From Melanocharis versteri (taxonomy: Eukaryota; Chordata; Aves; Passeriformes; Melanocharitidae), in assembly GCA_013397845.1 (NCBI GenBank), contig VZTG01001880.1:832359-896358 (forward strand): 64,000 nt of DNA. Reading direction: 5' to 3'. Under the pieces are notes generated by a model, which was not told the DNA's origin, ran no database searches, and saw only the letters and a program-made list of their open reading frames with translations. A program made the translations under genes and the position numbers. Below are positions 51,146 through 62,768 of the stretch, piece after piece; position 1 is the stretch's first letter; every line of letters starts with the position of its first letter.

Positions 51146-51465
51146 TTTGTTTTCCTTTGATTCTGAGTAGCCATTTTAATTTGTGCAGTTTGGTCTATGC
51201 ACTGTATGGGTACATGTAAAAATAGCACTGCAGTAGCTGAAAAGGAGAAAGTGGTTTTGAAGGCCACTTTTTATGTTGAAAGTAGATTAAAGTAATTTGA
51301 ACAGCCCTCAGTTCATCGAATAAGTCCTCCAGCCACCTATTTGACTTTCAGAATAGGGAACAGCATTCATGCTTGAGACCACTGTTAAAAACTTCACTGT
51401 TAAAAACAACTGTCTTCAATGTCTTTAAAAGTGAAGTAATGACAAAATGTTCTTTTTGTCTGCAG

Positions 51466-51579
51466 TGCTTGCTGTCCCAGCCAAAGTTCTGGGCCATTCA
51501 GACATCAGCCTTACTCCTTCGGACCAAACTGGAGAAAGGAAGTACTCGCAGAATGGAACGGGCAATGAAGCAGACTCAG
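51466..51579 (+). CDS. TTC27: TTC27 exon H (internal coding exon)
   Basis: The exon is 114 nt, 38 codons, phase 0 at both ends. It reads CLLSQPKFWAIQTSALLLRT, then KLEKGSTRRMERAMKQTQ. By memory it differs from human TTC27 at only about three positions, making it the most conserved block in the window. Acceptor ctttttgtctgcag; donor gtaaga at 51580. A (TG)/(TA) microsatellite begins about 35 nt past the donor. The next exon should open with a segment like human ALADQFED; I find none in the remaining 12.4 kb, so it lies to the right of the window. Confidence 0.96.
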
Positions 51580-51613
51580 GTAAGACTTCTGAGTTGCCTT
51601 ATTATAATGTATC

Positions 51614-51655
51614 TGTGTGTATATATATATTATATATATATATATAGATATATAA
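51614..51655. repeat. (TG)n/(TA)n microsatellite next to the exon H donor
   Basis: A tgtgtgt run passes into alternating TA with one break (tatt) and ends gatatataat. It begins about 35 nt downstream of the exon H 5' splice site and is self-complementary. Confidence 0.92.
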
Positions 51656-53207
51656 TCAAATACGAACAGGCAGGACTTAGGAGGTTCTGCAGTTTCTTCC
51701 TGCAAACTGTACAAGATAATTTTCTAATTATATCTCTAAATTAGATGCGTAAACCACAAATCCTTATGTGTCTGCTAGTCCTCAGATAAGCTTATACGTA
51801 CAAGTAATGAATGATCACATTGAAAAACATGACAAGTTTTGGAAGATTTAAATTAAAATCTGGTTTTGTACCCATAGTTTCTGACATACAGTCTGAGGAG
51901 TATATGTAGATGTTCCTAAACATCAAGCTGCTACTGCTATCAAATATTTTCATTTTTTTTTTCTCAAATCATCTCTATAAAACACTGGAACTTGTAACTA
52001 GTCATTAGTATTGTGAGAACACATTTGTGAATAAAGCAGCAATTTCAATTTACCATTTTGATGTGATAGTTGGTAATTAGTATTTTTATTGCAAGTTTGA
52101 GGCAGTGATTTAAATAATCTCAGTCCAAACAAAAAGAAGATTGTTTTTTCAAACACACAAAAAAAAGTTAAAATCCTGAAATGTGTCGTCTAATAGGATT
52201 TCTTTTAAAAATAAATTCTTCAAAAGAAAGGTCTGTAGGCTAGATCAAGATTCTTTTAGATTCTTTTTTACCTTCATATTACAGTTTTGTTAGCCCTTCG
52301 TTGTCTTTGTACAGCTAAGTCTTGCTGTCACACATGAACAGCAGGCATTTTTATATGTCTGTCAGGCAAGAGTCTTGCTGGCTAAAGCAGCCAGGAATGT
52401 AAAAAATTATCATTATGGTGCTATGTATTTAAATCCCAAAAAGCTGATGTTTCATTTAAAATCATGATGATGCATGAGTCATTGAAGGGGGGCATTTTGG
52501 ATGTGCTGCTGCATTTTTCTTTTGCTGATGAAGACAGTGGAATTTCCTGTGGTCATTAGGAGACTGTCAGGGAAGCCGGAATTCCAGATCTGGGAGATGT
52601 AGAATCTGATGGCACTTGGGAAGCAATCTCAGGATCCTTGATGCCCTAAACCATAAAACAGTTGGAGTGCCTCCAGCATTTTTGTCTAGCTTGATTCAGC
52701 CTGAGTACTGGAAGTTGTTATATTAGACAGTTTGACAGTCTCATGACAGAAGTCTTGATGAAAGGGTTCTCTTAGCAAGTACATTTATCTGACTTGTGCT
52801 GCAACTGCAATAATGCGAAGGATTTGATTAGCATGGGCTGTGACATTTTGGGAGATGACCCACAGTAGGCGCAGAATCTGTGGTTTTAAATATTACCTTT
52901 TATCTTTGTATGTTTATGTTTTCTTTCATTAAGCTTTCTAGTTATTTGGATATAATTGCATATTTGTGTTGATCTGATGGTAACAAGTTTAGTTTCCAAA
53001 AATACTTAAAAGTTATTTAATGATTTATATGTGCTAAATTAATCAAATAACTTGAATAACTTTCCATTTAAGGTTTTCATTCCTGAGTTCCATCAGAGCA
53101 GATTTTTTTCATATCATTGTCTCTAACAGTTCTAAGAAGGAATCAGAAAACATATGAATTATGAATTACATTATTTTCACACATAGCACAAGTCATTTTT
53201 GATATAT

Positions 53208-53223
53208 CATCTTCATGAAGATG
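53208..53223. repeat. 16-bp perfect palindrome
   Basis: CATCTTCATGAAGATG equals its own reverse complement. About one such palindrome is expected by chance in 64 kb. Confidence 0.9.
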
Positions 53224-54906
53224 CTGGTGTATAATTTTCATTAAGATGCCAAAGAATAAGTGAATTCTGCAGCTATTTATCAGTAGAAAATGGATTTCAA
53301 ACCCACAGAATTTTCATACAAATGGATTTAATGGGTCCTTGTTTTACAATTTCATTATTTACTTGTTCAGATTGCTGTAGAAAGATTAGTTATGGAAGAT
53401 TAAGGGAGGAGGTGTAAATGTGATTGTTTGCAATATCAATCTTTCTAAGGAATTACAAAAATTCCTGTAGAACAGCTTGAATAAGACATGGTAAACTGAA
53501 TCTTCTACATTCCTTTAGGGTTGTCTGAAAAGTGCATGAGCGATTGTAGGCTCTGACTTAGTGATGCTGGGACTCTCCTGTCCTATTCTACTGTAATTTT
53601 TCTTCCTTTCCCCATTTCCACCCTCACCTGCTTCTGTGCTGCGTCTGCAGCTGAAAAGCATCTTTTAAAATTAATATTGCTGAGTAGGCATATGCTGCTT
53701 TTCAGCCCTAAAGCAAACCGTGCTACATTGTTGGTTTGTCAAAGAAAGCGTTTTTCAACTGTCTTTTTTTGTAGGACTGGCTATGTCTGTTTACATTATT
53801 TTAATTGCTTGAAAATATTTGCAGCTCTTTTTGAAACAGGGGCGTATTGGTTAGATTTAACTGCCAGATTCCAAATATTAAATATATCCCTACTTTGTGC
53901 CAAACAGTTTTTATAAATTTTTAATTTTTTTTTCCAATTGGAAAACGTCAAGAGGAATTTGTATGATCATTTTCAAAACCTTTTTCTGATTATTTTAAAA
54001 ATCTGAACTACAGATAATGTAGTCTTTGGAACAAATTTTAAAATGATCATTCTGGGAACTCTGGAATGTACTTCAGCTAGTAGCTAACTGCAAATGAGGA
54101 AGAGATACTTTTTTCCTTAACTTTTTCTGTATGCTGCGGGTTGTCTCTGTCCAGTTTTTGCTTAAATGAGGTTTGGATCTGCAAAACTAAGGTTAAAGAT
54201 TTCTAAAGCCAATACTTTTTTCAACCATTTTTCTAAGAAAAGGAAACAGTGTTTGAAAGCTAAACCAGTTATTTTACATTCCACTAGAATATTTAGCCAT
54301 GACCAGTGTAACATATAGAGAAGTGCGGATCGAGGTACTGCCAACTAAAATGTGTCTCTGGATGCAGTATGATTTTTTTTTAAGGTTGTGTGATTGTTTT
54401 TCTTTCATTTGGGTGAAGGTCAAGGAGGGTGAGAAGTACTAGGGTAGAAAGAAAAGTGGGAGGGAGAAAATGGGAACTAATGGGGGTAGGTTTTTGATTA
54501 ATAGCTTTCCTCATAACCAGAAACCTGCTATTGCTCCATCAGTTTGGGGATCTTCACCTACGTTTTATTGTAAGAAAGTAATTCAGAAACTATTGATAGT
54601 GGAAAATGGGTTGGACTAAGCTGTTAAGCCACAAATGACTACTGAAAGTGCAGTCAGAGCTCAAGTAACAGGATGGGAGAGAAAGAAAAGGAATTTTGAG
54701 TGGTTTAGGAACTATGAAAAAATGGCAAAAGTGAGGGATGAGCTGAAAAAAAAAAGGGAAAAAAACCCCACCCACAACCAAGCAAACCAGTTCAAAACAC
54801 ATAGAGTATCATCCCACTGTAGTTTCTTGATATATGAAGTAAGTTTACTCTTCCATTTCAGTGGATTTGAAAATACTTTTGAGAATGAAGCAAAACGAAT
54901 TAAAAT

Positions 54907-54930
54907 GCCATCCTTTGTGCAAAGGATGGC
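54907..54930. repeat. 10-bp perfect hairpin with 4-nt loop
   Basis: GCCATCCTTT (54907-54916), loop GTGC, exact complement AAAGGATGGC (54921-54930). Its mixed base composition makes it less likely to be chance than the A/T-only hairpins. It lies at the left edge of the GC-richer patch and inside the long open frame. Confidence 0.9.
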
Positions 54931-57900
54931 GGGGCAGAAACAAGACCATGATTTGCTGCTGTATTATGCCAGCAGTGGAAGAGGTGAAGCTGCCATGTGC
55001 CTGGTACTCCAGCAGCCTGCTCAGATTTATCCTACCTGGGATATCCCGGGTGTATCCTGCCCTAACCTGGGTGGTTACACTGGCTACCTCTACATTTGCA
55101 GCTTTTATCAGCTTGTTATGGGCCCCTTTCCTGACTGTGTTTTCTGCTGCTCGTTACACCTGGTGACAGCATGCCTGCAAGCTGATGGCTTGGCTTTCCT
55201 AGCACGTCGTACAGCACACGCAGTATTTCATACGGTTCCCTCTTGCTTGCTTTTCTTGGCAGTAAAGGAATTTGCCTGTTGGGGCAGAGAAATGTGTCTT
55301 GAAAAGGGTGTTTTAATAAGACTTCAGGAGAGCTGGGAGCAGACTAGCAATATTATAGGCTAATCATTATGCCTAAGATTGAAAGGTCACATGAGATCTT
55401 GTTTTATATCCTTAGTCATACACAGATGTATGTGGTTGGGAATTCTGTCAACTGCCCTTTAATTTGCACTTAAATAATACTTCAGAGTGTCATTTTCTCC
55501 AGCAACTAATGTTTTTCTGTGTGTATGAAAAAGGGAAATAATTTTTTTTTTGTTTAAATTATTCTTACTATAGAAACATGCTAGTTGGTATTCAGGTCTT
55601 GCAAATCTGAGAAAAAATTATGTACCTCTGTAGAAAGGAAAGGCTGATAGAGATCTAACAGAACTGGTGTCTTGAGTTTTATGAGCTTGAACACAACTTT
55701 GCTGTTTTGTTATTTTCACATTGATGGTCTTTATATGGCTATGCGAGAAAGTTATGTCATTTATCATAGAAATCTATCCTTTTTATTTACAAAGCTAAAC
55801 GGTCACTTCCGTGCCAAGTTACTTGCTCTGCTTTTCTTTATTTGGTGGTTGTTCTACATTGGACAAATTCAACATTTAAGAGAAGAGTTCAAAAAGGAGA
55901 GAGGAGCAGTCTTCCTCCCGAAAGGCTCATCTAGAGAGGTTTGAGGCAAACAGATTTTTCCCTGTTCTTTTGCTTTCTCAGGTCATATATCTTTCTGAGC
56001 AGACCTCTCAAACCACAGTTGGAGTAATAGAGAGAGACATGTAGCATAACCAAGGGCATGACAGCGCCTGTCTGTTCAGCAAAAGTATTAGATCCCTGTA
56101 TTAGGAGTTCCTGTTTCTGTTCTTTAACCCCCTCTTGAACTCTAGGGGTACATTAAATAAGATTTTAATAGTTGCTTTTAGTTCTGGATGGAATGGGGGA
56201 GGGGAGGAAGGAGGAGAAAAATTAATTTTAATAAATTTGTTTCACATGAAGTTGAAAGTTTCAGTGGAAAGTTCCTGGGCTCTGAGATGTACTGGAGAGC
56301 TGAGGGAGATATAAATCACTTCCTTCAGGAGGGTAATAAGTGGATGACAGCCCTCTTCTATCCTGTGGAGATCCTGCACTGATATCCCAGTAGTTCTTAA
56401 CTATTATGAATTGTATTTATTATTAGAACACATGTTCCAAAAAGCATTTAAAAAGATGAGAAAAGCCAGGTGTCTTAAAAAAACATTCCTTACTGAATTC
56501 TATACAAGATCACAAGGTCTCCAGAACACTAGAAATAAACCTTATTACCTCAGAAAGCAATCTCAAAAGAGAGCGACCTCTTGGTGATAGTTATGATTTC
56601 AGTCTCAAGGCACACATTTCCAGAACGTATTTCATTTTGCTTAAGCAGATGACATATTTGACAGAAGATGTTACATGACACAACTGAGTCTGGGGATACA
56701 CCAAACTCGTTAGCACACTTGAAAATAATTAATGTGGTGGTGCTTGACTCCTTCTGGTTTTCTTCCACAATGCAATTATGGGTTGGAAGGGACAGGGAGG
56801 AGGGGGAGTCAGAGATCCAGTCTTCCAAGAGTTATTCAGGAATAATTGAAGTGGTTTTGTACCACTAGTGAAAAAGAGAATATTACATAGTTTAATTTTC
56901 CAGATAATTATTTCTGCCTAGAAGTTTTCTACCGCACTCTTGGTTTTGCCAGATTGGATCAGTGCTTTAGCTAGTAGGGGGAGAAGAATGAAACCATTCT
57001 TCCTGCCCTAAAGTTTCTTCATATTTTCTCAACTATTCTTGACAATTATGTTCAACACCTGAGCTGTTTCACTTCCATTGTCGATGCACTTTCTAAAAGA
57101 AGCCAAAAATTCAAAGCCTCCATTTTTTTCCAAATGTTTCCCATTGAGCCTTAGTTCTGAAGACTTTTCTCCCTTTAGACTCTCTTCACTCAGTGTTGTG
57201 ACATTTTGAAAGGTGGTGATAGGAGAATCCTTAAGCCATACTGAATGGTAATACTAGACTTTTTTTATAGACAAAGTGATGACAGGAAGTTGCAAAGAAA
57301 AATATGAGTACCAGGCCGCAACATTCACATCATTCTGCCGAAGCTTTGCTCTGGAAGGCATAAGCATTTGAAGCTCCACTTCAACAAACTAAACAATTAA
57401 AATAATTAGTTCCACAGACCAGATGGCGTGGAGGAGACACTATTCCTGTCTATTGCTAAATTGAATAGATGAAGACATACTAAATTTGAATAGATGAATC
57501 TTTACAGCTTTATGTCATAAGTATCATTACACATCTGAAGATAGGTATCTCAAGGTGAGCTAACAAATGATATTTTGAAATAGCCCTGTGCTGGTAGACA
57601 GTCACGCTGTCCAGCACACATGCCAGGTACTACAAATCAGACTCTGCCTTATCTCAAGGCAGTTGTCTGCTTCTCCTATATTGTAATTAAACTTGAATTT
57701 GACGGCGATTGTTGTTCTTTTCATTTTTTCCTCCATTCTTGTCCTTAATCCCCCCTTTCGTGAAAAACAGAAAGCAGAGCTGATGCAAGAGGTCTTTGGA
57801 TCTGTTTTTCAGCACTGACTGCTGTTGCATCTTCCCTCAGATCAAACTGATTTGGGATCTGTAAAAGCAGTGTAACCACAAGAGCTTGGAACTTACCACA

Positions 57901-60487
57901 GGCACACTGTTCTGAAGCATATGCAGTTCCTCTGTGGGTTTTGCACCCTATGCAAAGTGTTTTATACCTGCTGTTCACCAGTGGCAGTACCAGGCTGGGT
58001 AACTGCTACAAGCTGCAGTTGTCCTCCGTGGGGGAGTCCCCTCACGTATGATTGTACGAAACACGTGTCTACTGGTTTTGGGGCAGATGTATGCGGCTAT
58101 AGTGACCTGTGACAAGAATGTCATGGCATCTGATAGGGTGGGAAGGAGGAGCCTTCAATGCAGATCTCTTTGAGAGAGGAACTGCAATTGCTTCTCCTGT
58201 TTTGACTGATATAAAGACACAGTTTAAAGCTAAAGTTAGCCAGATATATTTGGCATTTGAGACTGCAGAGTAAGAAAGACTATGATGCTGCACTGCAGAC
58301 AAATAACCTGCAATACCAAATAAGGGGGCAAGATGCATGTCTGGAAATGGGGATGTTCTTTCCCCAGAGGCCAAATACAGAGGCCTGTATCTGGACTAAT
58401 TTTTAATGAAGCGCTATTATGTTGGATGATATCAGTATTCTTGCTTCTGTTACAGAAAGCGAGTGGTCTGGTTTTAAATCCACCGCTCATCACATGAACT
58501 TGTAAATCTAGCTTCTTCTAGAGACTTCAGAGGAACTTCTGCTTACATCTTTTGATAAATCATAGAACTAACACAGTTGACAGGTGAAACACCTTTTTCT
58601 TTGAAAAGAAAAACATTCAAGAAGGTACACTTGCTTGATAAGGATAATGCAATAACTATAAAATTATATTTAATGTAAGTAACATATATAAAAAATAAGT
58701 GTAAATGTCATAAAGTAGATAAAATATGCCTAGTACTTTTCTGAAGATTTTGTGCTCTGTAAGTGGAGGCTGAAGTCATTAACAGGTTTTGACACTGAAA
58801 CCCATATCCTAAGCTCTGGCACTCAGTAACTTTGGGTTCAGCATTTGTCCGGAACAGTAATTTTTGAAGTCAGTGATGCTGCTGTGCTGTTGGAGACCTC
58901 ATGTGTTTTGCCATGCTTCTTTAGGTGGTAGTGTTTGACTACAGCAAAACATTCCAAAGGGGAGAATTGCCTGGTACACTGCTTGGCTCTCTGTTTCAAA
59001 CAAAAAGGAAATCTTACGTCAGGTGGTCATGGATCCAGTTATCTCCTACTCATGACCTTGACCTCTTTTGTGCTAATTTTGATATCAAAATGCTTTGTAT
59101 TTCATTGGGATTGTTCGACTCATTTCCTCTTCTGTGCTTTTCTTCCCCACCCACTCCAAGAGCCCTATTATAAAGAAATTGAAGCTTTTTTTAGTAAGAT
59201 GATTGTTACAACCGAAGTGAATATTGTTTCTTAGTTGGCTAGTATTGTTTTCAAGCGCATTGGCAGGACCTGATCTAATGAACCAAAACATGCACATTAA
59301 GAATCTGCTATGTGACTCGCTTCAGAAAAAATACTAATATGCACAGTTCCAGCATGCTAATCAATTCCTGCCCCAGCATACTTCCTTAAAACTGTCAACA
59401 TCATCTTGCATCTTAAAAGTTCACCTTGAGTGAGGCAAAAACTGAGTACTATTGGTCGTCCAGTGCCTGAAGTTCTTCCGTGTAGATGCCTTACAGATTT
59501 CTGTCCTTCTCTCTTTCCTGCCATTAAAGTGATTGTATAGGTGAAATGGGTACATTACGTTCAAGACATAGCGTCTTCCACAATAATTTTTAAATTTGAA
59601 GTAATTGTGATGTGAATAACTTCAGATGTTGATCTTGCTTAAACATGTAGGGGATACTTAAGGAACAAGTTAAAGTGAAGAATTAATTTGTTCGCCTGGA
59701 GACAAGAGAGTAATGGGTGGGGAAGAATGAATTACCAGGGTATCCTAAAGAAAAAGGATTGGGAAATGTGGTATAGGCAGTAGCTTTCCAGTCTTCTACC
59801 ATATAAAATAGAAAAATTAAAGAGCTTTACCTTTTTTCCTCTGGTACAAATCAGTGACCAAGTATCTGGAATTGAGAGTGTGTTGAAAGGGCAAACCAGC
59901 CTTCAGTAGCTGCCAGGCAAGTGAAAAGGTGTGTTTTCTTTCAAGACCTAATTTGTTCAGAATTGGGAAACTCTTTGGGAGCTGATAGGACAAAAAGGCA
60001 TGATTTTTGTGTTTGCCCTATAAAATTAGGACTAAAACCCCAAGATATAATAGTTTTAATGTGTAATCAGAACCTGTGCATTTCTAAGATATCTATATGA
60101 AAAGAGAAAATTGTAAATGCAAAACTCATTTTGATAGTTGTCTTTTGGTTACAAGGCCTGTAATTTTGTTTAATTTGGATCATAATGTACGTTTGCTTTA
60201 TTTGCAAATCAGACTTCCATTTCCATCTAAGAAAGTCTTAAAACAGTGGCAAGTTAATTTCTTTATTTAGGACATGAGAAATGCCATTCATTGTACTCTA
60301 GCGTTTAAATTAAAAAAAACCAAACAGTAATTCTCTGCTAAAGATAGAGTTGTCTTAAACATCTTTACATTGAATCCTTCTGGATAAAGAAAAAAAGATA
60401 GAAGTAAGGCTATGTATAATTGAAGGACAGTCTGATTCTCATTGCTGATCAAAATTCATCTTTTAAAGGAAGAGAAGAGAAGATGCA

Positions 60488-60548
60488 AATTAAAAAAACC
60501 CCAAAACCAACAAAACCCAGATAAATGGAACAAACAAAACCCCAACAA
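60488..60548. repeat. A/C-rich low-complexity tract
   Basis: Runs of aaaaaacccc, aaaccaac and aaaacccc units. Similar in type to the tract at 14568-14652. Confidence 0.75.
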
Positions 60549-62563
60549 AATTATTTGCTGGCCGAAATAGTATTGAATTTTATTAATTCAAAATGCATAA
60601 ATTTGTAGGAGTTCTCTCTAGCTCAACCATTCTTCACCTTCAATGACACAAATCTGTATGCATATTTTGTTTGATTAGGGTAGTAGTCTATTAAAAATAT
60701 GGAAGCTACTGCATGAAATGGCTTTTTGAAAACCAAAATAAGACAGAGTGAATTTTGCATTCTTTTCAGTTTTTAATTGTTTTCCAGAACAATAAAAATG
60801 CATGCAGCAAAAGTATAAAATGCCCTCATTATGACAGCTTTGCAGTTACAATTCAGAAATGGTAATCAGCTTATTACAGGAAAGAAGTTAAATCAGTTAA
60901 ATAAATTAAAGCAGTTCTCTTTGCACTCTCTGTTTTCTCTGCGGAATCTTGCCATGCAAAGCCAAATGCATGAGTTTTTCAATACAATGAAAAGGCGCTA
61001 AGTGCATTGGTTAATGTAGTTGCAGAAGTTCCAGGACCGTGGTGAACTGTACTGAAAAACAGAGGATGAATTCAGTCTTTAATTCAGAGTCATGCATGTA
61101 GTAGATAGCGCCTTCTTCTTTAATGAAATGAAGTGAAGTCGTACAAAAACAATTGTTGGGAAATAACACAATAACAATGAGACGAATGTTATTGATAGAA
61201 GTGCTTGTGTCTGTGTGTTTTTTAATATTTTGACAGTGATCCAGCATTGTTCTGAAAAATTGTTTCATTAGAAAGTATTTTAGTGCTGCTTTACCCATCG
61301 CAGGAAATGAGACTGGAGACTGCTTTTAGTTTTAAAAGTATTAAAAGTGAATGATATGGAAATACTGGTTCTCTAATATTTGCAGAAGTAGGAATAGGTG
61401 GTAAGTCAAAGCCAACTTAGTAAGTCCCAATAACTAGTGGTCCTTGGTCTCGCCCATATATATTCACTCAGTAGGGAAAGAATGAATGGTCTGTCAGTAG
61501 GGCTTTCTTTTCTCCTGATACAAAAAAAATATTTAACTTCCTCAGGTCAGCATACAAGCTGTGATTTTAAGGGAAGCCAATGCATTTATTGCCAAAGGAG
61601 ATTTTCAGTGGGAAATCTGATAAAAACTGAAGAGAATTACTCTCAGGTGTTCAGGAGCAAAAAAGTGTTTGTGGAGCCAAATAGGGATAGAGTGTCATCA
61701 TAGTACACTGGAAACATTTTACTTTTAGTATGTGGGTCAACATCAAGGATAATCAAGGAGAATTCTTTAGAAAATTTGTTTCTTGTACACTATTAAGAGT
61801 AAGATTTCAGCAGATCAGTTTCTGCAGCAAAACTATGAAGTATAAGCTGTAGAGATTTGTAATCTTTGACCTAGAGAATATGAATTCACAGAAAGTGGGA
61901 TGAAGGGATTTGTAAAAAAGGCCATTAAACTGGTGACAAATCACTGTGAGATAAGAACAGAAATAGTGATGGAAAATAATGCTTGAGGATAAGATAAAAT
62001 AGAAGAGAATGGACTATTGTGTAATTAACAAGGGGAAATGTTATTTTTCTGGTTTTAGATTAAATGATTGTATCATTTACAAAAATAAGAACTAGTTTTA
62101 TGTGAAATGTCAATGTTGATGCATTTAAATTAGTTTCTAACTGTGATGGAGTGGTGGAGAGTGAGGACTGCTTTTTCTGATAGATGTTTCTACTGAAAGA
62201 ATTTCCATCATGCCGAGGGCTTCACTTTCCAGTAAATTACAAGGAGGGTTGGATTGCTGAAAAAAACTATTTAATATGGTGACTGCTGTGGTTTCTAAAT
62301 GTTTGGAGATAGAAAATTTTGAGAACGTAGTATGTAAAGAATCAATTGATAGGAAACTATTATACTAGAGACAGACTTTGCAGTAGTGTGTGCTAGATGT
62401 AGCTTCTAACCAGAGAACTGATTTTTCTGGCCTAATTCAACTCATTTAGTTCCTCTTACAGTTTTAGTTATGAATTGAGGAATATACTTCAGGACTTTAC
62501 AAGCTGATATAAGGACCATTGATTCAAATAATCACTCAGGCTGGTGTATGGAGAGTTTTATAA

Positions 62564-62768
62564 TCACAGAATCACAGAATATGCTGCCTTGGAATGGACC
62601 CACAAGGGTCGTCAAGTCCCACTCCTGGCCCTACACAGGACCATCCCCAAGAGTCACACCATGTGCCTGAGAGCATTGTCCAAATGCTTTTTGAACTCTG
62701 CCAGGCTTGGTGCTGAGACCACTTCCCTGGGGGGCCCAGTCTGGTGTCCAGCCTCCCTCTTGAGTATG
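62564..62768 (-). mobile_element. CR1 LINE, 3'-end fragment of a different subtype
   Basis: The left end has the reversed tail aatcacagaatcacagaata, followed by ggaatggacccacaagggtc, ctcctggccctacacaggac, a caccatgtgcctgagagcat block and gaccacttccctggggggcc. This is the CR1 subtype with a cctgcacaggac-like segment, distinct from the ggcaggga-type copies at 2140 and 48094. I associate this subtype with neoavian birds (from memory). Minus orientation, about 205 bp. Confidence 0.92.

Larger units (their letters stand above)
26483..51465 (+). other. TTC27: TTC27 large intron between exons G and H (25 kb)
   Basis: Donor gtaagt; acceptor ctttttgtctgcag ending at 51465. It contains three CR1 pieces (36709-36929, 48094-48300, 51000-51145) and several microsatellites. 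It also holds clear hairpins at 31401-31428, 35280-35360, 35369-35440 and 40742-40763. Pyrimidine-rich + strand stretches lie around 33800-33930 and 37140-37440. A few GC-richer patches of unknown nature occur (33105-33270, 49430-49660). No nested gene was found on either strand. The longest open frame (27456-27974, minus) has no recognisable protein. Confidence 0.85.

Noticed and set aside
51373..51744. 123-codon open frame over exon H
   Set aside because: Only 51466-51579 is supported by splice sites and homology; the flanks are intron, including the TA microsatellite.
53208..53223. 16-bp perfect palindrome as a functional site
   Set aside because: About one such palindrome is expected by chance in 64 kb; kept as a repeat only.
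59150..59235. Possible downstream TTC27 exon after ccactccaag
   Set aside because: The following sequence does not encode the expected ALADQFED-like continuation, and a long T run interrupts it.
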